DNA from: Acetomicrobium sp. UBA5826 | GTDB lineage: Bacteria > Synergistota > Synergistia > Synergistales > Acetomicrobiaceae | Direction: 5' to 3' | NCBI RefSeq assembly: GCF_002433005.1 | Contig: NZ_DJHF01000007.1 | Coordinates: forward strand, 1 to 11,888 | Length of the DNA stretch: 11,888 nucleotides | Part shown: in pieces, positions 1-6,498 of the stretch | Layout of the letters: every line of letters begins with the position of its first letter | How positions within the stretch are numbered: the stretch's first letter is position 1 | The notes under the pieces: model-generated | Databases searched by the model: none | What the model saw: only the letters and a program-made list of their open reading frames with translations | Told to the model about the DNA's origin: nothing | Translations under genes and position numbers: made by a program

Positions 1-325
1 CGGCTTCCTTTAAAAACCTTCCTGCGTTATACACGGCGTCTTCGTCGGATATCTGGTATGACATGAAGGGCATATCGCCTATGCAAAAGGTATTGGGTGC
101 ACCCCTTCGCACTGCCTTACAGCAGGTGATGCATTCTTCCATCGTCACAGGTATGGTCCCCTTGTAGCCCAGCAATACCATCCCTAAGCTGTCTCCTACC
201 AAGATCATGTCCATCCCTGCCTGTTCGGCAAAGGATGCCGTGGGAAAGTCGTAAGCAGTTATCCATGCTACGGGCTCTCCCTTTTCCTTCATCTTCATGA
301 GGTCGAGACGTGATTTCTTTGACAT
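1..325 (-). CDS. panB: 3-methyl-2-oxobutanoate hydroxymethyltransferase, N-terminal part (runs off the window)
   Basis: Ketopantoate hydroxymethyltransferase transfers a hydroxymethyl group from 5,10-methylene-tetrahydrofolate to 2-oxoisovalerate, the first committed step to pantothenate and CoA, in the cytosol. Only the first 108 codons are present; the gene continues beyond base 1. The protein begins MSKKSRLDLMKMK and shows the PanB core: ITAYD (22-26), VGDSLGM (43-49), TIPVTMEE (57-64), AVRRGAPN (71-78) and IGDMPFMSY (82-90). Asp45 and Asp84 match the Mg-binding aspartates of the E. coli enzyme, even in number. The ATG at 325 is preceded by a purine-rich AAAGGCGGGA that can serve as ribosome binding site. 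The gene is divergent from focA and shares its upstream region. Other pan genes cannot be seen. Identification is strong despite the partial length. Confidence 0.93.
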   Translation of the reverse strand, partial: MSKKSRLDLMKMKEKGEPVAWITAYDFPTASFAEQAGMDMILVGDSLGMVLLGYKGTIPVTMEECITCCKAVRRGAPNTFCIGDMPFMSYQISDEDAVYNAGRFLKEA

Positions 326-368
326 GTAGATCCCGCCTTTCGTGCGTTATATTTGTCCTTATCCGTCG

Positions 369-394
369 TATGTCGTGTGTCGACATTAGACATA
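369..394. promoter_or_regulatory. 26-bp interrupted palindrome upstream of panB (candidate operator)
   Basis: TATGTC (369-374) and GACATA (389-394) are perfect inverted arms around the self-complementary core TGTCGACA (378-385); both share the centre 381.5. The site lies 44 bases upstream of the panB start. Downstream of it on the - strand is a possible -10, TATAAC (351-346), with no convincing -35. The core plus flanks (TGTGTCGACATT, 376-387) recurs at 556-567 in the focA promoter. The binding protein is unknown; the operator role is inferred from symmetry, recurrence and position. Confidence 0.5.
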
Positions 395-555
395 TGTTAA
401 TATATGGTAAATTTTTGTAATTGTCAAGGGATAGGCGAATGTCTGCATAAGCCAAATTCTGCAAGAAGTTTCATCATATTCGGGTATGCTTTCAGTGAAA
501 ATACAATATGCAATACAATATAACGAAAGGACAAGCTTGATTTGATTGGGGCATA

Positions 556-588
556 TGTGTCGACATTCGATTGCACAAATGATATAAA
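556..588 (+). promoter_or_regulatory. focA promoter overlapping the second TGTCGACA palindrome
   Basis: A sigma-70-like promoter is visible: TCGACA (560-565, one mismatch to TTGACA), a 17-base spacer, and TATAAA (583-588, one mismatch to TATAAT). The predicted transcript would start near 595, giving a leader of about 40 bases. The palindrome TGTCGACA (558-565) coincides with the -35 element, so a protein bound here could block RNA polymerase. The outer arms seen at the panB site (369-394) are not conserved here. Confidence 0.55.
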
Positions 589-634
589 TTATCGGTATTA
601 CCTAATAAAGACAATATTTTGAGGAGGTCTTTAA

Positions 635-1456
635 ATGAGCTTTAAATCACCTGCAGATATAGCAAACAGCGCTTGTGCGACAGCGACCAGCAAATGTAGT
701 TTGCGAATTTCTCAGATGCTTTTTCTGGGTTTTTTAGCTGGTGCCTATATAGGCTTTGGCGGGTTTCTTTATACCGTCGTAACACAGGACCTCAGCCAAT
801 ATGTCGGCCTTGGCCTGTCTAAACTGGTTGGCGGCGCATCGTTTACCGTCGGATTGATGTTGGTAATCATTGCCGGAGGCGAGCTTTTTACGGGGAATTG
901 CTTGATCCCCATTGGAGCTTTGGCAGGTTGTGTTACTTTGAAAGAAATACTTAAAAACTGGATTATCGTTTACTTTGCAAACTTGATTGGATCGCTTTTC
1001 TTGGCTTACTTGATATATCGTACAGGTTTGGCAGGCGATGCCGTAGGTTCGAACGCGTTGAAGATAGCATCGGGCAAGATGTCTTTGCCCTTTGGAATCG
1101 CCTTCTTTCGTGGCATTCTGTGCAACTGGCTGGTAGTTTTGGCCGTGTGGATGGCTATGGCCGCCGAAGATATAGTCAGCAAGATATTTGCCATATTTTT
1201 CCCCATCATGGCCTTTGTGGCCTCGGGTTTCGAGCACAGCATCGCCAATATGTACTTTATGGCCCTTGGCATTCTTCTAAAAAACAACGAAGGACTGGTC
1301 TCTCAAGCCGGTTTAACCTCCCACTCAATCGACGCTCTTTCAGTTAGAGGGTTTTTAAACAACATCATCCCCGTTACTTTGGGGAATATTATAGGAGGCG
1401 TTTTATTTGTAGCCGTGTTTTACTATTTGGCCTATAAAGATAAAATTAAAGCTTGA
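635..1456 (+). CDS. focA: Formate/nitrite transporter family channel (FocA-like)
   Basis: Integral membrane channel of the FNT family (pentameric, six membrane helices per subunit), moving formate or a related small anion across the inner membrane. At 273 residues it has the usual family length. Characteristic stretches are KLVGG (63-67), the omega-loop ELFTGN (83-88), GKMSLPF (147-153), RGILCNWLV (159-167) and GFEHSIANMYF (198-208). E. coli FocA residues Thr91, Lys156, Asn172 and His209 correspond to Thr86, Lys148, Asn164 and His201 here, so the gating and proton-relay set is intact. The ATG at 635 has a strong GAGGAGGT ribosome binding site 6 bases upstream. The gene is monocistronic: its own promoter lies upstream and a hairpin terminator follows. 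FocA is the best label, but formate versus nitrite or hydrosulfide cannot be settled from these motifs alone. Confidence 0.9.
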   Translation: MSFKSPADIANSACATATSKCSLRISQMLFLGFLAGAYIGFGGFLYTVVTQDLSQYVGLGLSKLVGGASFTVGLMLVIIAGGELFTGNCLIPIGALAGCVTLKEILKNWIIVYFANLIGSLFLAYLIYRTGLAGDAVGSNALKIASGKMSLPFGIAFFRGILCNWLVVLAVWMAMAAEDIVSKIFAIFFPIMAFVASGFEHSIANMYFMALGILLKNNEGLVSQAGLTSHSIDALSVRGFLNNIIPVTLGNIIGGVLFVAVFYYLAYKDKIKA

Positions 1457-1474
1457 TTTTTTATTTTATATTTA

Positions 1475-1522
1475 CAAAAAAGACAGCGCCCGGCCTTTAA
1501 AACCGACGCTGTCTTTTTTTTG
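1475..1522. terminator. Bidirectional rho-independent terminator between focA and the C69 remnant
   Basis: GACAGCG (1482-1488) pairs with CGCTGTC (1507-1513). An A-run on the left (1476-1481) and a T-run of eight on the right (1514-1521) flank the stem, so it can terminate focA on the + strand and the convergent remnant on the - strand. Confidence 0.88.
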
Positions 1523-1534
1523 TATTAAAAATCT

Positions 1535-2212
1535 TCAATGTGACATGTATTTTGTTTTCAATGTATGGATCATGTCTTTTGCTCGGACGAAGACTTCTGT
1601 GGATATTCCCTTCGAATAGTCCGTGAGAAATTGGATGGCCAAATCAGGGTCTGCGTTATACATCTCCAAAAGCATTTTCTCCAGGTAAGGTTGTCTTTCT
1701 ATGTTTTGGCGCTCTGTCTTTTTCCATTCGATCCTGACCCAATCTATCTCCTCTTTGTAGTTCATGCTTACCAGATTTTCTAGCTCCGTAAAGGTATAGT
1801 AGGCAGAGGCGTCATTAAATTGGAGGACCTCAGGTGCCGGATCAAAGTGGTAATCGAGGAAAGATCGTTTACTATTAAGTGGGGTCTCTTGAGCGACCTG
1901 CCATTGATGAGGGATTTCCAAAATTCCCAAATACCAAGGAACGTAAACGCCGGTGCAGGGCGATCCCGTGGCAAGCCAGTATATGATTCCTATCTCTTTG
2001 GGCATTCCGCTTCTTAACTGGGCTATAAATGAGGTATTAGTTGTGGCCACGCAAATCTTTCTTACACCGACGCTGTGGGGAGTCCCCTTTTCATAGCCTG
2101 GGTTTTCGTCGAGCTCTGTATTTTCGTAGTGGAATCTGAGTATATCGGCCATATCCTCTTGTTTGAAAAAAATGCCTTTTACACTCCCCGTGAAAGGGGA
2201 AGTAAAAGGCAT
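1535..2212 (-). pseudogene. Truncated C69-family dipeptidase (C-terminal half only)
   Basis: The open frame encodes 225 residues matching the C-terminal part of family C69 (PepD-like) dipeptidases: a typical HYENTELD segment, GTPHSVGVRKIC, TSFIAQLRSGMP and CTGVYVPWYLGI. Intact members are roughly 450-550 residues and carry the catalytic N-terminal nucleophile cysteine right after the start; that half is absent here. The only upstream ATG (2212) lies inside the hsp20 terminator stem, so about the first 15 residues are translated terminator, not protein. Family similarity starts at about FFKQEDMADILRFHYE, directly after the terminator T-run (near 2167). There is no ribosome binding site, and a stop (2234-2236) closes the frame just upstream. 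I read it as a dead 3' remnant left by a deletion or insertion that placed hsp20 in front. The remaining codons are open, so the event may be recent. Confidence 0.75.
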
Positions 2213-2213
2213 T
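2166..2213 (-). terminator. hsp20 terminator, long hairpin
   Basis: A 12-bp perfect stem (AATGCCTTTTAC, 2171-2182, with GTAAAAGGCATT, 2202-2213) is extended by TCCCC/GGGGA (2185-2189 / 2196-2200) around a GTGAAA loop. On the - strand a run of seven T follows (2172-2166). It lies 46 bases after the hsp20 stop. Confidence 0.88.
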
Positions 2214-2259
2214 TCGTCTTGTCTATTTATCTTTCAGATCGTTAGGGCCGAAAGAGCTT

Positions 2260-2739
2260 TTAATCTTCGGTTTCAATGTTGATCCGATAGCCGCCTTCCT
2301 CTTCGGGTTCCTTTTCAGGTATGGCGATCACCAGAAGCCCGTTTTTGAATTTGGCCTTGGCCTTTTCGGGTATCACTTCGACAGGAAGCGATATTACCCT
2401 CGAAATCTTGCCGTAGTACCTTTCAGATCTTATTACATCCTCGGACTCCACTTCTCTGCTGGCACCCTTTTCGGCCCTCAAGAGTACCTTGTCTTCATAT
2501 ACCTTTATATCCACATCGCGTGGATCAATACCCGGCATTTCCGCCTCGACTATCACGTTTCCGTCTTTGCGGTATACGTCTACCGATACCGCACCTCCAC
2601 CCAACACCGGCGGCACAAATCTGCTTGCAAAATCGTCAAACACTCTGCTTATCTCCTCCTGTAGTCTATCTATTCCCATCATCCAAGGGTTCCACCACAG
2701 TCCGCGTCCTCTTCTTTCCGGTAATTCAGGTCTTTTCAT
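2260..2739 (-). CDS. Small heat-shock protein, Hsp20/alpha-crystallin family
   Basis: ATP-independent holdase chaperone that binds unfolding proteins in the cytosol as a large oligomer. The 159-residue length is typical. An aromatic, Arg-rich N-terminal arm (1-45) holds a helix DRLQEEISRVFDDF. The alpha-crystallin domain runs from about 51 to 141, with AEMPGIDPRDVDI (66-78), the ERYYGKISRVISLP stretch (106-119) and the family signature NGLLVIAIPEKE (133-144). The C-terminal IxI docking motif is I153-N-I155. The ATG at 2739 follows a near-perfect TTAGGAGGTGATC ribosome binding site. It has its own promoter and terminator, so it is monocistronic. No CIRCE element (TTAGCACTC-N9-GAGTGCTAA) is seen upstream, so HrcA control is not suggested. 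Confidence 0.95.
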   Translation of the reverse strand: MKRPELPERRGRGLWWNPWMMGIDRLQEEISRVFDDFASRFVPPVLGGGAVSVDVYRKDGNVIVEAEMPGIDPRDVDIKVYEDKVLLRAEKGASREVESEDVIRSERYYGKISRVISLPVEVIPEKAKAKFKNGLLVIAIPEKEPEEEGGYRINIETED

Positions 2740-2783
2740 AGAAGATCACCTCCTAACTTTGATCTTTCTTGACCTTCGATTTC

Positions 2784-2811
2784 ATTGTACCAAAAAAACC
2801 GTTTAGTTCAA
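2784..2811 (-). promoter_or_regulatory. hsp20 promoter
   Basis: On the - strand TTGAAC (2811-2806) and TACAAT (2789-2784) are separated by 16 bases, a good sigma-70-type promoter about 45 bases upstream of the start codon. The spacer contains a run of seven T. No heat-shock operator was recognised. Confidence 0.6.
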
Positions 2812-2952
2812 ATAATTTCAATGAAATTTGGCGGCAACTAATCTAACCTGCTAATAATAATACCATATTTTATGGCGTCTTTCTCCGTATATTTCATGAT
2901 TTCTCAAGTTTCGGAAGAATTTTAAGACCTGGGCTTTAGGATTCAACGCAGC

Positions 2953-3441
2953 TCACTGCTTTTTGAGCTCGCAGACTAAACCGCCCGTGAGCGCTACAAG
3001 TTCGTCCGGCGATACGGGAAAGAAGGCATGATCGTTGCCGGCAGCAGCCCATAATGTGTCGTATTTGCGTACATCTTCATCTATCAATGCTTTCATTTTA
3101 ATGTTATAACCTACCGGCGGAACGCCGCCCACTTTATATCCGAAATTTTCTTCAATATAATCGGGTCCGGCCATCTTGATCTTACGTCCTCCGAGTGCTT
3201 TTTTAACCTTTTTTATGTCGACCTTATTTGAGCCGCTCATCAGGGCCAAGACAGGTTCTCCGTCAACGAGGAATATGAGGCTTTTGAGGATGTGTTCTTC
3301 AGGCACGCCTATCGCCCTTGATGCGTCTTCTACGGTGAATATGGTTTTGTCGCTCACCAGAATTTCACCCTCATATCCAAGTTCCTTTAATTTTTCCCAT
3401 ACCCTTTGAACTTCTTCCGTATAATGCCGATCTGCGTTCAT
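2953..3441 (-). CDS. YbaK/ProX-type aminoacyl-tRNA deacylase domain protein
   Basis: Stand-alone member of the YbaK/aminoacyl-tRNA synthetase-associated domain family, which hydrolyses mischarged tRNA (for example Cys- or Ala-tRNA-Pro) and protects translation fidelity. From the ATG at 3441 it is 162 residues, normal for the family. Conserved features are EEHILKSLIF with Lys53 as the likely catalytic lysine, GSNKVDIKKVKKALG (70-84), the GGVPPVGY loop (105-112, the GG-x-S/P-P-x-G substrate loop) and AAAGNDHAFFPVSPDEL (132-148). A longer frame starts at 3474 inside the upstream gene, but the MNADRH start is preferred because AAAGGGAG sits 10 bases upstream and it follows the transglycosylase stop by 7 bases. 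That ribosome binding site lies inside the last codons of the upstream gene, so the pair is probably translationally coupled. Substrate specificity cannot be read from the sequence. Confidence 0.88.
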   Translation of the reverse strand: MNADRHYTEEVQRVWEKLKELGYEGEILVSDKTIFTVEDASRAIGVPEEHILKSLIFLVDGEPVLALMSGSNKVDIKKVKKALGGRKIKMAGPDYIEENFGYKVGGVPPVGYNIKMKALIDEDVRKYDTLWAAAGNDHAFFPVSPDELVALTGGLVCELKKQ

Positions 3442-3448
3442 GGTTTCA

Positions 3449-5419
3449 CTACTCCCTTTCGTCTGTAGTTCCATATAAGGCTATGTAAATTTTATAGTTG
3501 GATAAGACTTTTCTTACGTAAGTCAAGGTTTCTTCAAAGGGTATGTCTTCGATCCATTCTATTTCGTCGAAATCGTCCTCCTGAGGTAACCATCGCAATA
3601 CGTTGCCGATGCCTGCATTGTAGGCAGCTAACGCTAAGGGCAGTTTTTCGAGCCTTCCGATAAGCCAGGAGAAATGAGCTACGCCGAGGCGTATGTTCGT
3701 ATCCGGGGAATATATATTGTAATTTTTAATTTTCAATTTTGTAGCTTCGTCCTTTGCCGTCGCTGGCATCAGTTGCATCAACCCACTGGCTCCCACCCAG
3801 CTTGTGGCATTGGGGTTGAAGGCGCTTTCTTGGCGCATGATGGCCCACACCACATGGGGGTCTACATTGAAATCTTTGCAGGATACCTGAACTTCCTGCG
3901 CGAAGGGAGTGGGATATAGGGCTTTCAGTAAATCCCTGTAGTACAAGTTTTCGGCCTTTAAGGAGTATTCGAGGGGCCTTGCAACGTTGTAAGCGATGTC
4001 GAAATTGCCCAGCCACTCATAAATACGGGAAGCCCTGAAACGGGCCGACGGTGTATTTTTCTGAGACAAGATCCTGCTTTCCCAAAAAAGGAACCCCCAT
4101 GCTTCCATGGCGCTCGGTTTGCTTTGAAGTTCCTCAGGAAGACCTTCTCTGATCTTGCCCTCTATATTTTCGACTAATAAGCCGTAGTATGATAGAGGAT
4201 AATTAGCCTTTATCTGGTCTTTTAGTTTCAAAGCTTCTTCAGCATTTCCCGATTCTTCAAGAGCTCTTGCTGCCCAGTAGAGGTTCCGGGAAGCCCAGAG
4301 TGCATCTCCTTTATAGGTACTTGCCCGAATGAGAAATTCGGCTGCGTTGAGATTGTCTTTTTCTTTCCAGGATTTCCATCCCATACGCCACAGCAGTTTC
4401 ATCGAGTAAAAGTCGTCTTTTCCGGAAAGAAGCCTTGCTGTCAGAGCTTTTGCAGTAGCATTGTCGCCGCTGTCTTCGTAAAAGGATATGAGGTGATAGA
4501 GGGCGGCTCTTGCCGTTTCGCCGTCGGGAGCAGCAACGTTCTTTAAAATTTCTATTGCCTTGCCGTATCCAAGCCTCGCCAAAGTGGCGAGCCTTCCAAC
4601 GGAAGCAACGGAGTAATCCCCGCCCCTTTTTGCCAATTCGCCCCAAAGAGCGGCCGCCTCTTCGTAATTTTTAAGCCTGTAATTGGCATAGGCGTGATAG
4701 TAACAGGCCTTTTCCCAAGAAGGAGAACTTTCATCCACTTTTTTTAGAAATTCCACGGCCTTCCTGTAATCTCCGTTTAAAAAGGCTGCATGGCCCAAGT
4801 AGAGGCACACTCTTGAGTCCTTTTCGCAATCCTGACTTTGCAGAAAGCTCAATGCCGTCGAGTTGCGCGGCTGAAGGTCCAACAAGGCAAAAGTTTCCTC
4901 AAGACCTGCCGACTTTATGGAAAACAGCGCCGTCAGTGCCTGAACCTTTTGGGGATCATCAGAGGCAGAAGACAACATGGCTCGCGCCCACTTCTCCTTT
5001 TCGTCGACGTCTTCTACCCGAAAAAGGGCGTAAGCGACGTAAAAACGAAGCGGTTCGGGTGATTTCGGCCACAACTTATAGAGCAAAGCCTTTGCTTCAC
5101 TTTCTTGGCCTATCCGTTCAAAGGCTAAAGCTGTATAAAACTTGCCGAAGGGCCTTACCGAAGGCGGGAAATCGTCCTGTATCCTGAGCAATATCTCCAG
5201 CGCCTCATCGTATCTGTTCTGAAGCCAGAGACCGTTGGCGTAGACAGACCATTCTCTGGGAGAAAGCGAATTACCCGTCAACGCTACAAATTCGTCAAGC
5301 TGTCCCCACTGTTTTGCCAGAAAAAGGTCATCCACGCTATCAGCTAAGGCCGGCTTTCCCAAGAACGTCAAGCAAAAAAAGACCGATAACGCACCAAATA
5401 ATGCAAGACACTTTCGCAA
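3449..5419 (-). CDS. Soluble lytic murein transglycosylase, Slt70-like
   Basis: Periplasmic enzyme that cleaves the MurNAc-GlcNAc bond of peptidoglycan, forming 1,6-anhydroMurNAc. The 656 residues resemble Slt70 in size and layout. There is a Sec signal peptide (MRKC...LFGALSVFFCLTFLGKPALA, cleavage likely after ALA near residue 26). A long alpha-helical superhelix with TPR-like repeats follows (for example CLYLGHAAFLNGDYRKAVEFL and CYYHAYANYRLKNYEEAAALW). The C-terminal SLT domain runs from about 510 to 650. In it, MRQESAFNP carries the catalytic Glu531, followed by GASGLMQLMPATA and ALAAYNAGIGNVLRWL. No lipobox is seen, so the protein is likely soluble. The start is TTG: no ATG or GTG is available before an in-frame stop at 5440-5438, and AAGGGG lies about 9 bases upstream. 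It is first in a two-gene unit with the YbaK-like gene. Confidence 0.93.
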   Translation of the reverse strand: MRKCLALFGALSVFFCLTFLGKPALADSVDDLFLAKQWGQLDEFVALTGNSLSPREWSVYANGLWLQNRYDEALEILLRIQDDFPPSVRPFGKFYTALAFERIGQESEAKALLYKLWPKSPEPLRFYVAYALFRVEDVDEKEKWARAMLSSASDDPQKVQALTALFSIKSAGLEETFALLDLQPRNSTALSFLQSQDCEKDSRVCLYLGHAAFLNGDYRKAVEFLKKVDESSPSWEKACYYHAYANYRLKNYEEAAALWGELAKRGGDYSVASVGRLATLARLGYGKAIEILKNVAAPDGETARAALYHLISFYEDSGDNATAKALTARLLSGKDDFYSMKLLWRMGWKSWKEKDNLNAAEFLIRASTYKGDALWASRNLYWAARALEESGNAEEALKLKDQIKANYPLSYYGLLVENIEGKIREGLPEELQSKPSAMEAWGFLFWESRILSQKNTPSARFRASRIYEWLGNFDIAYNVARPLEYSLKAENLYYRDLLKALYPTPFAQEVQVSCKDFNVDPHVVWAIMRQESAFNPNATSWVGASGLMQLMPATAKDEATKLKIKNYNIYSPDTNIRLGVAHFSWLIGRLEKLPLALAAYNAGIGNVLRWLPQEDDFDEIEWIEDIPFEETLTYVRKVLSNYKIYIALYGTTDERE

Positions 5420-5461
5420 AGGTAAATTCCCCTTCCCTTAATACGATATCGCTTCTAGTAT

Positions 5462-5507
5462 AATATATCCCATGATAAATTAAAAACTAAATATCATGGG
5501 ATATATT
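5462..5507. repeat. 16-bp perfect inverted repeat at the transglycosylase promoter
   Basis: AATATATCCCATGATA (5462-5477) is the exact reverse complement of 5492-5507, with a 14-base AT-rich loop. On the - strand one arm ends at a likely -10 for the transglycosylase, TATACT (5462-5457); only weak -35 candidates lie near 5480-5485. On the + strand the second arm runs into six T (5506-5511), as in a terminator, but no + strand gene lies upstream. An operator or an RNA hairpin is possible; the role is unresolved. Confidence 0.6.
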
Positions 5508-5562
5508 TTTTGAAATCCTGTGTTAAAAAAATATTTGACCTTAAAAGTGACGTCGTTGGAGT

Positions 5563-6048
5563 TTACTTCTTTTGGGTAACCTCCGAGCAGCAACAGCACG
5601 AAATGCCTTCCGCGTCTTTTGAATTTAAAAACTGTCTGAAATGTTCCAGGAATTTCGGCTTTTCGTAGGGGCAGGTATGGAGAAACTCGATAAATGATAC
5701 GAGGCGTTCCAGACAGCTTGATGAGATGTAATGTTCAATGGCGCAGGCATTTTCCTTCGCCTCATCGCTTGGCAGTTCCAGTACATCTTCGAAGAAACGT
5801 CTTATTAACTGCTCTCTTTGTATTAAAGACTTTGCCTTTTCCCTTCCCGGTTGCGTAAGCTCTAGATAGCCGTAGGGCTCCTGGGCCACAAGATCGTCTT
5901 CCTTTAACAAAGATATTATGCCGACGACGGTAGGAGCCCTAACTCCCATGACTTGAGCTATATCTTTTATGCGAACCGCCCTGTTCTTTTCTGCGAGCTT
6001 GTATATCTCCTTGATGTAGTCCTCTTTTCTTGGAGTCAGATTAGACAT
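5563..6048 (-). CDS. DtxR-family metal-dependent transcriptional regulator
   Basis: DNA-binding repressor that senses Fe(II) or Mn(II) and controls metal uptake genes. From the ATG at 6048 it is 161 residues. The start MSNLTPRKEDYIKEIYKL is typical of the family, followed by a winged helix (RIKDIAQVMGVRAPTVVGIISLLKEDDLV, then a YGYLELT wing, 26-65) and a dimerisation/metal domain (75-125). The motif ACAIEHYIS places Cys102, Glu105 and His106 exactly like DtxR Cys102/Glu105/His106, which favours an iron-type over a Mn-type (MntR) site; the position equivalent to MntR His77 is Glu79. There is no SH3-like third domain. The C-terminus carries an unusual CCCC run (151-154). In-frame GTG (6057) and ATG (6054) also exist, but AGGTGATG is best spaced for the ATG at 6048. 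It is divergent from the XRE gene. No metal transporter is seen in the window. Confidence 0.87.
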   Translation of the reverse strand: MSNLTPRKEDYIKEIYKLAEKNRAVRIKDIAQVMGVRAPTVVGIISLLKEDDLVAQEPYGYLELTQPGREKAKSLIQREQLIRRFFEDVLELPSDEAKENACAIEHYISSSCLERLVSFIEFLHTCPYEKPKFLEHFRQFLNSKDAEGISCCCCSEVTQKK

Positions 6049-6079
6049 TAGCATCACCTATCTTTTTTAGCTTAGTATA

Positions 6080-6108
6080 ATTATGGAGGACATTTCATGT
6101 TTAGTCAA
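6080..6108 (-). promoter_or_regulatory. Promoter of the DtxR-family gene
   Basis: On the - strand TTGACT (6108-6103), a 17-base spacer and CATAAT (6085-6080) form a good promoter, predicting transcription from near 6073. For the divergent XRE gene there are + strand TATAAT (6076-6081) and TATCAT (6117-6122) hexamers without a good -35. The two divergent promoters therefore overlap within about 45 bases. Confidence 0.55.
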
Positions 6109-6154
6109 GATAATGCTATCATATTACGTACACTTTAAAGGGGTGCGAGATCTT

Positions 6155-6496
6155 ATGAGTTTGGGTCTGAAGATCAAAAGGATCAGGCAACAGCGGGGGT
6201 TGACCCAGGGCGAATTGGCCAGTATCGTTGGGGTTAGCCCCGGCTACATTCAAGCTTTGGAGAGCAACAGGAGAAACGGTTCCTTGAAAATACTAAAGAA
6301 GATAGCCGACGCGTTGGCCGTCGATACATCGGAGCTGCTTGAAGAAATGCAAGAAAAGGCGAATAAAGTACATTTAGATGAGCTGTTATCGGACAGATCT
6401 ACCGAAATTTGGTATGGCGGCAAGAGGGTGGACGAAAGAAAAAAAGACATGCTTAGAAGGGTATTGGACGCCATTTTGCTGAGCGAGGAAGAATAG
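6155..6496 (+). CDS. XRE/HTH_3-family transcriptional regulator
   Basis: Small (113-residue) DNA-binding protein of the Cro/C1 (XRE) type. The helix-turn-helix spans about residues 5-60: LKIKRIRQQRGLTQGELASIVGVSPGYIQALESN, then LKILKKIADALAVDTSELL. A short C-terminal segment, EIWYGGKRVDERKKDMLRRVLDAIL, is predicted helical and could mediate dimerisation. A longer frame opens at 6083, but those 24 extra residues do not look like protein, overlap the promoter region and have no ribosome binding site; the ATG at 6155 is preceded by AAAGGGGTG. The stop is only 2 bases from the MATE start, so the two genes almost certainly form one operon. That suggests the regulator controls the exporter, but no operator was identified. 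Confidence 0.87.
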   Translation: MSLGLKIKRIRQQRGLTQGELASIVGVSPGYIQALESNRRNGSLKILKKIADALAVDTSELLEEMQEKANKVHLDELLSDRSTEIWYGGKRVDERKKDMLRRVLDAILLSEEE

Positions 6497-6498
6497 AT

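Noticed and set aside
501..521. Near-tandem ATACAATAT repeats (501-509 and 513-521)
   Set aside because: Short, AT-rich, only two copies and without a matching -35; probably low-complexity promoter-region sequence.
734..1237. Long open frame antisense to focA
   Set aside because: It lies wholly within focA on the other strand, has no recognisable motif, and its composition is what the complement of a membrane-protein gene gives.
2834..2899. Short - strand frame beginning MKYTEKDAIKYG in the gap between the deacylase and hsp20
   Set aside because: Only about 19 codons, a weak ribosome binding site and no family match that I can name; treated as chance.
6083..6154. N-terminal extension of the XRE regulator
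   Set aside because: The extra residues are unlike the family, lie over the divergent promoters and have no ribosome binding site; the ATG at 6155 fits better.
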